Source of the DNA: JACMLC01 sp963817025
GTDB taxonomy: Bacteria > Acidobacteriota > Blastocatellia > Pyrinomonadales > Pyrinomonadaceae
Assembly (NCBI GenBank): GCA_963817025.1
Contig: CAWFML010000005.1
Location: 1,240,001 to 1,304,000, forward strand
Reading direction: 5' to 3'
Length of the DNA stretch: 64,000 nucleotides
This document shows, one piece after another, positions 50,945-59,251 of the stretch. The stretch's first letter is position 1. Each line of letters starts with the position of its first letter. The notes beneath the pieces are model-generated. The model was not told the origin of the DNA. It saw only the letters and a program-made list of their open reading frames with translations, and searched no databases. Position numbers and translations under genes: made by a program.

Positions 50945-53900
50945 TTACCTCCATTCCCCCTGTTGGACGAAAGCGGCCCAGTAGTAAGGTGACCGCCACT
51001 GCTTCTGCTTCCAAAGCTCAAGCTGTGCCGTCCGCAGCGCTGCCGACGGGCGCTGCCCGTCTTTGAGCATTCCCTTGTAGAGGCGCGACATTAAATCTGC
51101 GGTTCCTTTGTCGCTCACGTTCCACATGCTGACAATGATGCGTGCCGCGCCCGCGTACATAAATCCGCGCGTCAGGCCCACCAGCCCCTCACCTTTGATC
51201 TCTTTCCCCAGCCCCGTCTGACAGGCGCTCAAAACAACCAGTTCCGCGGTGAGGTTAAGATTATAAATCTCTTGAGTCTTGAGAAAACCGTCCTGCGGCT
51301 CTCCAAGTTCGTTGACCAGTGAGAGCACGATGGCGGAGAGGCCGGGCTTCTCGCTGTCAATATATCCGTGCGTCGCAAAGTGTATGTAGCGATACTTGTG
51401 CAACTCTCCGCCGAGAGCCGTAGCGAGGCTCGCCTTGAAGTCAACGGCTCTCAGGTTGACGGTTTCGGGAGCGACGGCCAGAATCCGCTGCGCTTCCTGT
51501 CTGGTATAAGGTAAGCGCAGGATGCGCAGCTTGCCCTGCGTGTCGGCTGCTTGTTCCGTCAGGTGTTCGAGCGTTCGTGTCTCGGCGGAATCTTCAACTT
51601 TACTTGGTGTTGGCCCTTCCGTCCTCTTCGTCTTTGACTTGACCCGCGCATCAGTGCTGTCAAAAACAGGGTCGGCAAGCAGCGCGATATTATTCGGAGC
51701 CATCTTGCGCCCGGCTAATTCTTTTCTTTGCACGGCGAGCGTGGAGGCTGAAGGCAGGCTGATGATTTCGTGCTGGACAATCAACGGCAGGTAGTTGTCA
51801 ATGCCCGGCAGTTCGCCATTCGTTACGACTGGCGGGCTGCTATCAGCTACCCGCAACCGTTGATTGCCGTTCGGGATTGGGAGCATGGCGAAGGGGATAT
51901 ATTGCAACGCTCCGTCAGCAACGACTACCAGCCTTTTACCGCTTAACTCCGAAGTGAGTGGGCCGAGCACCACGCGGCTCAACTTCCCGGCTACTTCAAG
52001 AGCTTGTAAATCCGCCTGATTAATTCGCTCTCGTTTCTGCTGTGCGCTCTCACCTTTTTTCCTAAAACTGCGGGCTGTAATCAGTTCGTAGAGTTGCCGC
52101 GCCATCCGCTCGACGTGTTCGCGTCCGGGCAGTTGAAAGCTCTGCAAGCTGTTTTGAGTCACGGCCCAAAGATAACTGTGCTCCGCACCGAGCGAGTATT
52201 CCAGCAGCAAGGTATCGGAATCCAATAACTGTTGTATCTCTCGCAGTCCGAGCGGCTGCGGTTGAGTGATGGCAGCATAGTGTGGGCTGCGCTGGCGAAT
52301 GTCTCCCAGCACCTGCTGGTAGTCCGCTTCGAGCAGGTTAACCTCTTTTTTCAAAGTCGCCGCCTGCTCCTGCCTGTTCTGCTGACCGAGCAGACCTATC
52401 AACCGCGCGGCTTTAGCGTTGAGCGACTGAGAAAGATTGCGCTCACGCTCAAGCAACGCCGTGTCAACGCCCTGGCGGACATCGACGCCGAACTCCGACA
52501 GCATCTCTATGAGGCCGCGTGCGCGTGCTCTCTCGCTGATTTGGAGCGCCGCTGCATCGTAGCCTTTGGACGGGTCTTGGAGATGCATCCGCATCAGCAA
52601 ATCAATCTGGAACTCGTAAGCATCCTGCCTCGACGCGAAGAAAGAGGTGCGGAGTTGCCGGCTCAAAACCTGTGCGCGCAGAGCCTCTATGAGAGAGATT
52701 GCCGCCTCGATGTGGCTGCGAGCCAGAGTGAAATTGCCGCGTGTTCTCTCGACTTCAGCAATGCTTTGACGCGCCTGCGCTTCGCCGAGACGGTCATTTA
52801 GCGCCTGAAAAATCGAGAGCGCGTGGGCGTAATCTTCTGCACCTTTCTGCAACTCGCCGGAGAGTGTACGAGCCTTTCCGAGATGGATTAAGGTGATGGC
52901 TTCGTCACGGCGACTGCCGGTAGCGCGGAGGAGCTTGAGAGCTTGCTCGTGCTGCTCGATGGCTTGCTGAGGCTGCCCGAGGGAAGCGTAAGCGACTCCG
53001 ATATTCTTCAAGGTGACGGCTTCCCCGCGCCGATCTCCCGCTGTCCGGCGAAGCGGCAGCGACTGGTTGTAGTAGTCGAGCGCTTTCGTCGTCTCGCCCA
53101 GCGTGGCGTAGGCAAAGCCGATTTGATTGAGCGAGTTGGCCTCTCCTTGTATGTCTTTGGCGGCTCGCCGGAGGTCGAGCGCCTGCCTGAGATATTCCAG
53201 AGACTGCTGTGGCTCGCCGAGAGAGATATAGAGGAGGCCGATGTTATCAAGCGTGTCGGCCTCTCTGCGCCAGTTGCTTCCGGCTCGCCGGAACGGCAGA
53301 GCGCGGTTGTAGTAATCCAGCGAACGCTGCAACTCGCCGAGGTTGTAGTAGCTCACCCCGATGTTGTTGAGCGTGTCACCCTGTGCAATACCGTTACTCA
53401 GAGTTTCCCAGAGCGAGAGCGCTTGCTTGTAATATTCGAGCGCCTTCTGCGGCTCACCCAAAATGTCGTAGGCTCCACCGATGTTGTTGAGCATCCGCGC
53501 CTCGTTTCGGCTGTCGCCGAGAGCCTTGCTAATCGTGAGCGCCTGATTGTAGTAAGCCAGAGCCTGCTGCGGCTGGCCCAAAGAGTTATAGGCAAGCCCT
53601 AATTGGTTGAGCGTCGAGACCTCCATACGCTTGTCTTCCAGAGAGCGGAAAACAGGCAGGAGCGATTCGAGTTTTTCCAGAGCCTCTTGTCTGGTCTTGG
53701 ACGCGGGCTGAGAGAGCGAACGGGAAGCTTCCGTGAAAGCCCGCTCTGCGCTCACGCGAGACCTGTCATCGGGCGTCGGTTCTCTCAACGCTTCGACCCT
53801 GATCTCGAAAAGCCCTGCGAGGGCTTTCGCGTCGGGCGAGCGCACTTCGATTCTATACTCGCCCGATTCTTCTGCCACTGCCGAGACGGGTTCCGGCCCG

Positions 53901-54202
53901 TAGTTGCCGTTGGGGCTGTCTATTTCCACCAGACGTTTTTGGCCCGGCCCGACGAGCGCAACCGCCACATCTATCCCCTGTTGCTCGACGACCACACGCA
54001 AGTACTGTCCGGCGCTCAACACAATACGAAAGAGCCGGGTTGCGCCACCAGCCATTTCCACTTTGACCGTCTCGCCCGCGGCGATCGTGGTCATCTCAGC
54101 TTGAGCGTACGCGGCGCTCTTATGGGGTGCGAGGCTGCCGGACAGGAATACTAAGAGGCAGATAATGCAGCGCGAAATGATTTGACGAGGTGAGAACATC
54201 AC
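50945..54202 (-). CDS. Secreted TPR-CHAT domain protease-like protein
   Basis: The 1085-residue protein has a signal peptide (CIICLLVFLSGSLAPHKSAA YAQ), a beta-sandwich of the pre-peptidase C-terminal (PPC) type at about residues 36-135 (TRLFRIVLSAGQYLRVVVEQ), seven 40-residue TPR units at about 195-475 (for example NNIGGAYDILGEPQKALEYY), a helical middle and a C-terminal CHAT domain. The CHAT catalytic pair is intact: H945 in IHFATHGYIDSEKP and C994 in VVLSACQTGLGKEIKGEG, followed by GLTRGFMYAGAARIIVSMWN. CHAT proteases are caspase-like (clan CD); a TPR-CHAT protein is the effector of type III-E CRISPR, but this one is exported and not linked to CRISPR. Substrate unknown. Confidence 0.93.
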   Translation of the reverse strand: MMFSPRQIISRCIICLLVFLSGSLAPHKSAAYAQAEMTTIAAGETVKVEMAGGATRLFRIVLSAGQYLRVVVEQQGIDVAVALVGPGQKRLVEIDSPNGNYGPEPVSAVAEESGEYRIEVRSPDAKALAGLFEIRVEALREPTPDDRSRVSAERAFTEASRSLSQPASKTRQEALEKLESLLPVFRSLEDKRMEVSTLNQLGLAYNSLGQPQQALAYYNQALTISKALGDSRNEARMLNNIGGAYDILGEPQKALEYYKQALSLWETLSNGIAQGDTLNNIGVSYYNLGELQRSLDYYNRALPFRRAGSNWRREADTLDNIGLLYISLGEPQQSLEYLRQALDLRRAAKDIQGEANSLNQIGFAYATLGETTKALDYYNQSLPLRRTAGDRRGEAVTLKNIGVAYASLGQPQQAIEQHEQALKLLRATGSRRDEAITLIHLGKARTLSGELQKGAEDYAHALSIFQALNDRLGEAQARQSIAEVERTRGNFTLARSHIEAAISLIEALRAQVLSRQLRTSFFASRQDAYEFQIDLLMRMHLQDPSKGYDAAALQISERARARGLIEMLSEFGVDVRQGVDTALLERERNLSQSLNAKAARLIGLLGQQNRQEQAATLKKEVNLLEADYQQVLGDIRQRSPHYAAITQPQPLGLREIQQLLDSDTLLLEYSLGAEHSYLWAVTQNSLQSFQLPGREHVERMARQLYELITARSFRKKGESAQQKRERINQADLQALEVAGKLSRVVLGPLTSELSGKRLVVVADGALQYIPFAMLPIPNGNQRLRVADSSPPVVTNGELPGIDNYLPLIVQHEIISLPSASTLAVQRKELAGRKMAPNNIALLADPVFDSTDARVKSKTKRTEGPTPSKVEDSAETRTLEHLTEQAADTQGKLRILRLPYTRQEAQRILAVAPETVNLRAVDFKASLATALGGELHKYRYIHFATHGYIDSEKPGLSAIVLSLVNELGEPQDGFLKTQEIYNLNLTAELVVLSACQTGLGKEIKGEGLVGLTRGFMYAGAARIIVSMWNVSDKGTADLMSRLYKGMLKDGQRPSAALRTAQLELWKQKQWRSPYYWAAFVQQGEWR

Positions 54203-54281
54203 AACAAAAGTCTCAGGATAATGGCAAGAGGGAACGAATCACTCGCGTGAGCTTCAGCGAGTGATTCATTCCCCGTCCGCA

Positions 54282-54389
54282 TTAAGCATTGAGCGAAGAA
54301 GGTGTCGGCTCTTCGTACTCTTTCTGACGCGCGACCTCTGATCGGGAGATTCGCTGCGTGTGCTTGGGGAGCGGTTGTTTCTTCTTCAT
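54282..54389 (-). CDS. Possible 35-residue small protein in the CHAT cluster
   Basis: ATG 54389 comes four bases after the stop of the 54394-54789 gene (TGAgttgATG), and the frame ends at TAA 54282. The basic N terminus MKKKQPLPKHTQRISRSEVA and an acidic C-terminal half suggest a real, though tiny, coupled gene located 80 bases before the CHAT gene. The close coupling is the main evidence; no family is recognised. Confidence 0.45.
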   Translation of the reverse strand: MKKKQPLPKHTQRISRSEVARQKEYEEPTPSSLNA

Positions 54390-54393
54390 CAAC

Positions 54394-54789
54394 TCAGCCT
54401 TGAGCTTGCGCCGACCAACTTCCTTCTACACCTCCCGGATCGGGATGGCCGGGCGGGGTGATGTTCCCGTTTGAAATAACCTCCCCTTTGTAAGCAAGCC
54501 CCACCTCTCCGGTGAAGGTGTAAACGGTGCCCTCTATGGACAGGTCGAAAGACACCAATCCATCTCTGACCTCACCATTGTCAAGCGCATAGGCTGTAGT
54601 CGGTGGAGCGCTTCTGACACTTCCAAAGATGAGATCATGACTTTCACCTCGCAACTGGGCTGCGATTTCGATGCAATCCAGCGTCGCCAATTGAGGGTAC
54701 TCTAAAACCTCAATCTCTAAGTCCCATTTTCCCTTCATGTCAGGGGGGGTAGATGCGGACGCTTTCTTCCTCGCGGTTCCTCTTTGCAT
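54394..54789 (-). CDS. Hypothetical small beta-rich protein in the CHAT cluster
   Basis: The 131-residue protein has no signal peptide. Its N terminus is basic (GTARKKASASTPPDMKGKWD), followed by a beta-rich region (LDCIEIAAQLRGESHDLIFG, DGLVSFDLSIEGTVYTFTGE) and a Gly/Pro-rich end with GHPDPGGVEGSWSAQAQG. A phrase such as VEGSWSAQ suggests a lipocalin-like or avidin-like barrel that binds a small ligand, but this is only a guess. It lies between the kinase and CHAT genes and is followed by the coupled 35-residue ORF. Confidence 0.6.
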   Translation of the reverse strand: MQRGTARKKASASTPPDMKGKWDLEIEVLEYPQLATLDCIEIAAQLRGESHDLIFGSVRSAPPTTAYALDNGEVRDGLVSFDLSIEGTVYTFTGEVGLAYKGEVISNGNITPPGHPDPGGVEGSWSAQAQG

Positions 54790-55086
54790 GGCACTCTCCT
54801 TCTTTTTTCATTAAGTGTTAAAGTACGAAAGCCCTCTCGCAGGGGTTCGACACTCTACAGTAGTTCTTACTTCTACCAGTGTCCGGAGTCGTTAAACTGC
54901 GGCTATCTATTAATGCGGAAAATTGATGCCGATCACCTCAGTGATAAGTAAGGAAATTTGTCTGGAAGTAGGAGTTTCAGTCTTGGCCGATTCCCGCTAT
55001 CGAGTGTCGGCAATTTGCTCTTGAGGCTTCGATGAGTGTCTCTGCTGGCTGGAGCGTCTAAACAAAACAATGGCACGGTCAAAGCC

Positions 55087-56928
55087 TTAATGGTGCTCAA
55101 GCCTCAGGAGGTGCGCGAGTATATCACCTTTTGATTTGAGGATAACTTCTTTTTTATCTTCATCTCTCTCCGCCACAGGCCGGGGGCTTTGATGTGCTTG
55201 GAGGAAATCTCTGACCGCGTTGTTCAGGTTTGGGTCGCTGATTAACCCTCTATCGCGCGGGTTGGCGAATCCCTTCAACGCTTCCAGCGCAGGGATACTG
55301 TCAGCCGACCAGACGAGCCAGATTTTCTCCGTCCCCTGTTCCGCATCGAACTGTAACCAACTACGCTCAGGAATCTGAATCTCCCTTCCTGCGCTCAACA
55401 GCGACAGTCCGTTGTTGGCTGTAGGCGAAGGGAAGAGAATCACGAAAGACGATGGCTGGCCCGATTCCGTCGGGCCATCGTTCAAGATATAGAGATGTCC
55501 GTCCTGTGGGCTGCGGAGGTTCAGCCGCACGCGATAATCCTTCTCAAAATTGATTTCCCCGCCGAGCCTGAACGGGTCTTGGAATGGTTTCCCGTTGCGA
55601 TATTTCTGAACCAATAGCCAGTAAGCCAGACGGCGTTCCGGCTCCGCAACAGGCGATGCAGCAGACGGCTTCGCCGGCTCTGAAACCGGGGAACGCCACA
55701 TCCTCATGCCGATAAGTGCAACGGCGGCCAAAAGCAGCGCGGCTGTGAGCACAAGAGCAATCGTGCTTTTGCTCCAGCCAGCAGAAGGGACGGCGGATGC
55801 CGGTTCGGGTGTGGCTTTCAACGGGGTAGCTCGTCTTGAACTTTCTCCGGCGTCCAACCCCTGACGCAGGCTTTCCATGTCGAGCATCAGGTCTTTGATC
55901 GTCTGATATCGCTTCTCGCGCTCTTTCTGGAGAGCCTTTCCGGTGATTCGCTGTAGCTCGCGCGGTAACTCGAACTGCTGTCCTGCGAGCGGCTCAGGTT
56001 CGCGCTCAAGGATAGCGGCGAGGACATCGCTTCTGGTCTGCCCGTTAAAGGGCGTACGCCCCGCCACCATCTCGTAGAGCACGACCCCCAGACTCCAGAT
56101 ATCCGTTCGTTCATCAACCGCAAGGCCGCGCACCTGCTCAGGCGACATATATGCGGTCGTACCCATCAGCATGCCCGGAACGGTGTGGGCATTCTCTATG
56201 GTTGATCCCTCAATGTCGCGTGCGTTTGAAAGCGGAATATATTTTGCAAGCCCGAAGTCTAAAACTTTGACCTGGCCCCCGGCATCCAGCATGACATTTT
56301 CCGGCTTGATGTCACGGTGGACGATGCCGGTTTCATGAGCCTTGGAAATAGCACGTGCAACCTGCGCGGCAACCTCAATCGCTTCGCCCAACTTCAGTCG
56401 CCCGTTCTGCATGCGCTGGCGCAACGTCTCGCCCTCTACGAATTCCGTTGCGATGAAGTATCTTCCGTCCGCCTGTTCGATCTCGTAGATAGTCAGGATG
56501 TTCGGGTGATTGAGGGCCGAAGCGGCTCGCGCCTCCTGCTTGAAGCGTCGGACGCGACTTTCATCATCGGTGAGATAATCGGGGAGCAGTTTGAGCGCGA
56601 CCTTGCGACCGAGTCGGGTATCTTTCGCCAGATAAACTTCCCCCATCCCGCCCGAACCGAGCAAGGCCATGATTTGATAGTGGCCGATGCGTTGTCCTTC
56701 GAGCGAGCCGGTGGCCTCCCCGACAAGCATTTCGGCAGCAACTTCGTAAGCTGGAGCGTCCATGAAATCGCCCGGCTGCTCGGCGGCGGCGATCAGAGCC
56801 TCGACTTTGGTAAGCAAAGCCGTGTCACCGCCGCACGCATCAGCGAGAAAGGCCGTGCGTTCGTCCGCCGTGCGCTCCAGAGCGGAATGGAACACCTCTT
56901 TGATACGCTGGTAACGCTCTGGAGTCAT
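55087..56928 (-). CDS. Hanks-type Ser/Thr protein kinase with C-terminal DUF4384-like domain
   Basis: With ATG 56928 (MTPERYQRIKEVFHSALER, the usual start of acidobacterial kinases of this class) the product has 613 residues. The kinase domain spans about residues 75-345: LGSGGMGEVYLAKDTRLGRK, VALK, catalytic loop HRDIKPENVML, DFGLAK, MSPEQ and DIWSLGVVLYEM, all intact. One transmembrane helix lies at about 390-412 (IALVLTAALLLAAVALIGM). The extracytoplasmic C terminus (YWLLVQKYRNGKPFQDPFRL, GHLYILNDGPTESGQPSSFV, ILFPSP) looks like DUF4384, as in the secreted protein at 49930-50940. It starts 34 bases after the ECF sigma gene. It may sense the envelope and phosphorylate cytoplasmic partners. 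Confidence 0.93.
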   Translation of the reverse strand: MTPERYQRIKEVFHSALERTADERTAFLADACGGDTALLTKVEALIAAAEQPGDFMDAPAYEVAAEMLVGEATGSLEGQRIGHYQIMALLGSGGMGEVYLAKDTRLGRKVALKLLPDYLTDDESRVRRFKQEARAASALNHPNILTIYEIEQADGRYFIATEFVEGETLRQRMQNGRLKLGEAIEVAAQVARAISKAHETGIVHRDIKPENVMLDAGGQVKVLDFGLAKYIPLSNARDIEGSTIENAHTVPGMLMGTTAYMSPEQVRGLAVDERTDIWSLGVVLYEMVAGRTPFNGQTRSDVLAAILEREPEPLAGQQFELPRELQRITGKALQKEREKRYQTIKDLMLDMESLRQGLDAGESSRRATPLKATPEPASAVPSAGWSKSTIALVLTAALLLAAVALIGMRMWRSPVSEPAKPSAASPVAEPERRLAYWLLVQKYRNGKPFQDPFRLGGEINFEKDYRVRLNLRSPQDGHLYILNDGPTESGQPSSFVILFPSPTANNGLSLLSAGREIQIPERSWLQFDAEQGTEKIWLVWSADSIPALEALKGFANPRDRGLISDPNLNNAVRDFLQAHQSPRPVAERDEDKKEVILKSKGDILAHLLRLEHH

Positions 56929-56962
56929 GAGGATGTTTGATGTCTCTGCGTAAGAGGCTGGC

Positions 56963-57526
56963 TTAACTTTCCAGTTCGTGGCGAAGCCATGCGCGTGCCA
57001 TTTTCCACTCGCGCTCAATCGTGGCATGTGAGACTGAGAGAACTTCTGCGGTTTCCTCGATGGTCAGTCCGCCGAAGAAACGCAATTCCACAATCTGGCT
57101 CTGTTGCGGGTCAAGCACTTCTAATTGCTGCAATGTCAGATGTAAGGTCAATAAGTTAACGCTTGGCTGGCTCGCGATGCGGTCGGCCTCGTTCAGCGAC
57201 AAGCTGTAGTGTCCGCCGCCTCTCTTCGCTGCCTGATGGACGCGCGCGTGGTCAACCAGTATGCGGCGCATCAACCTGGCGGAAATCCCGAAGAAGTGCG
57301 CGCGACTCTGCCATTTAATATCGTGCTGGTCAATCAGCCGCACGAAGACTTCATTGATGAGAGCGGTGGGTTGCAGCGTGTGATTATCGCGCTCGCGCCT
57401 GATGTAATTACCGGCCAGCCGACGCAGTTCTTTGTAGATCAGTGGTATCAACTCATCGAGCGCACTCTGCTCCCCGTTGCTCCATCTCTCCAGAACCTGT
57501 GTGATGTTTGGCTGAGCCTGCATCAT
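56963..57526 (-). CDS. ECF sigma factor (acidobacterial sigma70-ECF subclass)
   Basis: The 187-residue protein contains region 2 (ALDELIPLIYKELRRLAGNY, LQPTALINEVFVRLIDQHDI KWQSRAHFFGISARLMRRIL) and region 4 (LDPQQSQIVELRFFGGLTIE ETAEVLSVSHATIEREW). The ELRRLAGNYIRRER and HFFGISARLMRRILVDHARV strings are typical of the ECF subclass often paired with Ser/Thr kinases in Acidobacteriota and Planctomycetota. I chose ATG 57526; GAGGAAAAGG is upstream. It heads the minus-strand signalling cluster and probably directs transcription of some of it. Confidence 0.94.
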   Translation of the reverse strand: MMQAQPNITQVLERWSNGEQSALDELIPLIYKELRRLAGNYIRRERDNHTLQPTALINEVFVRLIDQHDIKWQSRAHFFGISARLMRRILVDHARVHQAAKRGGGHYSLSLNEADRIASQPSVNLLTLHLTLQQLEVLDPQQSQIVELRFFGGLTIEETAEVLSVSHATIEREWKMARAWLRHELES

Positions 57527-57684
57527 GAATCGCCTTTTCCTCACCATAACACAAGAGAGGGTACGCCTTAGATAACTAAGGTTTCAAAACAAGGGGTACA
57601 AAACGCTGGCAAAATATTACCGCAGCCAAAGTATGTCAAGCAATGAAACGCTCTTAAATCCAAGTCTGAGAATCGGCATTATGA

Positions 57685-57855
57685 CACTTTAAGAATCATC
57701 TGTTGTGCGCGTTCAGATATGCGCGTGTCGCTGGAATCTCTACCAATATTTTGATTGATGATGAGATTGATCTTCCAAAAGAGGTACCACCTACTGCAAT
57801 CAGCAAGCGAGTAAAGGAGCCAGCTAGTGTAAAGAGTAAGCAGGGTCGCAAGTAA
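57685..57855 (+). pseudogene. Remnant of an XRE-type helix-turn-helix regulator (C terminus only)
   Basis: An open frame between stops at 57684 and 57855 encodes ...FRYARVAGISTNILIDDEID LPKEVP..., which fits the C-terminal end of a common XRE-family regulator class (pattern RYARVAGVSTDVLIDDELDLP). The DNA-binding N-terminal half and a start codon are missing, and upstream sequence in all frames is interrupted. The surrounding region is AT-rich. It is a decayed gene fragment on the strand opposite to the neighbouring genes. Confidence 0.65.
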
Positions 57856-58015
57856 GTCATGAAATATAATCTTTAGTTACAAGATACCGCTGATTTATAC
57901 TGCCCCGGCTGGGACGAATTTTATTATCTGACACCATCGTTAAAAAATCCCATTCTAGTGAAGAACTTAATTTACCCAGTGAAGAACTTAATTTTTCGGA
58001 TACAACTTATGAGAT

Positions 58016-59161
58016 TTAGAAAAGCTCGAACTTCACGGTCAGGTATTTCTTAGGGTTCTGCCGGAAGTCGTAGATGAGCTTGACGCCTTCGGATGAGAGT
58101 TGGTTGACGTTGTTGTAGAGCTGGTCGTCCGTGAGCAGTTTGCCGACCGTGCCTTCGCCTCGTTGTGCGCTGGCGACGACGTTGTCTATGCGTTCGGCGG
58201 CGGTGTTAAAGCGTGCGATGGCCGCGCGCGCGTCGTTGTAGATGGCTTCATCGGTGAGGAGTTTGCCTGCCGTGCCTTTTCCGGCGCGGATGTCGCCGAC
58301 AATAAGATTGACACGGTCGGCTGTCTCGTTGAGTCGAGAGATGGCAGAGCGCGCATCGTTGTAGAGCGCATCATCCGTAAAGAGCTTGCCAGCCGTGCCG
58401 CGCCCCGCGCGAAGGTCTGTGGCAATCACTTGAAGCTGCGCGACGGTGTCGTTGAGATTGTCATACAGAGCCGGGTCGTTGACGAACTTTCCGGCGGAGC
58501 CTTGCCCTGACCTGATCTGGCGAATCACTTCCTGCGTGTCGCGGATCGCTCCGTTCAAATTGTTATACAGAGCTTCGTCATTGACGATGCGTCCGAGCGT
58601 GCCCTGTCCTTCGTTAATCTTCTTCGTAATCTCGTTGACCTGATCCGAAATCTTTGTCAGACGCTGGACCAGATCGTTGCCGGACGAGGCGAGGTCTGTA
58701 AAAGTGTTGGCCGAAGAGGTGGGCAGTGTATAGCCTTCGGGAACGGGCGCGCTGGCCGAAGTGCCGGGGGTGACGTTGATGATCTTTTCGTTGCCGAGCA
58801 AACCGGGCGCAGTCAACTGGGCCAGAGAATCCTGACGGATACGCTCGTTGGCAGCCCTGCCATCAATCTTGCCGTCAATCGAAAGCCGTGCTTCGACTTT
58901 CGGAGACTGCGGGTCGTCAGATGGCGGCAGCAGGACAATCTCCTCTACTTTGCCGACGCGCACGCCCGCGAGACGAACCTCGGAGCCTGCGCGCAGTCCG
59001 TCAGCATTGGCAAACTGCGCTTTGAGGTGCAATTTGCGCGCGAAGGGATTGATGTCACCCGTCGCATTCAGGATTAGAAAAATCAGAATGACGATGGAAG
59101 CGAGCACAAGCAGGCCGACGCGCAATTCGCTGAGGCCGATGGTTTTTCTGGCTGGAGGCAT
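58016..59161 (-). CDS. MCE/MlaD family lipid-transfer protein with five tandem repeats
   Basis: The 381-residue protein has one N-terminal transmembrane helix (LRVGLLVLASIVILIFLILN) and a single MCE domain (FANADGLRAGSEVRLAGVRV GKVEEIVLL). After residue 195 come five related units of about 38-45 residues, each with a core such as GTAGKLFTDDALYNDARS (others: GTLGRIVNDEALYNNL, GSAGKFVNDPALYDNL, GTAGKLLTDEAIYNDA, GTVGKLLTDDQLYNNV). The protein should sit in the periplasm anchored to the inner membrane and bind lipids with MlaE/MlaF. ATG 59161 or 59170 can be the start; neither has a clear ribosome site. Confidence 0.9.
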   Translation of the reverse strand: MPPARKTIGLSELRVGLLVLASIVILIFLILNATGDINPFARKLHLKAQFANADGLRAGSEVRLAGVRVGKVEEIVLLPPSDDPQSPKVEARLSIDGKIDGRAANERIRQDSLAQLTAPGLLGNEKIINVTPGTSASAPVPEGYTLPTSSANTFTDLASSGNDLVQRLTKISDQVNEITKKINEGQGTLGRIVNDEALYNNLNGAIRDTQEVIRQIRSGQGSAGKFVNDPALYDNLNDTVAQLQVIATDLRAGRGTAGKLFTDDALYNDARSAISRLNETADRVNLIVGDIRAGKGTAGKLLTDEAIYNDARAAIARFNTAAERIDNVVASAQRGEGTVGKLLTDDQLYNNVNQLSSEGVKLIYDFRQNPKKYLTVKFELF

Positions 59162-59170
59162 AAGCCACAT

Positions 59171-59248
59171 AAGGATGAAGGATGAAGGATGAAGGATGAA
59201 ATAAAATCATCCTCTCAATTCATCCTTCATCCTTCATCCTTCATCCTT
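59171..59248. repeat. Perfect 30-base inverted repeat, family C copy 2 (GGATGAA units)
   Basis: Arms 59171-59200 (AAGGATGAAGGATGAAGGAT...) and 59219-59248 are perfect complements over 30 bases with an 18-base loop. The arm is four tandem GGATGAA units. It occupies nearly the whole gap between mlaF and mlaD. Confidence 0.95.
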
Positions 59249-59251
59249 TCG

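Noticed and set aside
52943..53602. Repetitive plus-strand frame of about 219 residues opposite the CHAT gene
   Set aside because: Its periodic pattern is the antisense image of the TPR repeats and it has no start context.
53603..54154. Plus-strand frame opposite the PPC domain of the CHAT gene
   Set aside because: Antisense shadow without ribosome site or recognisable domain.
50945..54202. Type III-E CRISPR TPR-CHAT (Csx29-like) effector
   Set aside because: The protein has a signal peptide and PPC domain and no Cas7-11 or CRISPR array is nearby.
58016..58700. Tandem DNA repeats in the mlaD gene as a CRISPR or satellite
   Set aside because: They code for in-frame protein repeats with diverged codons.
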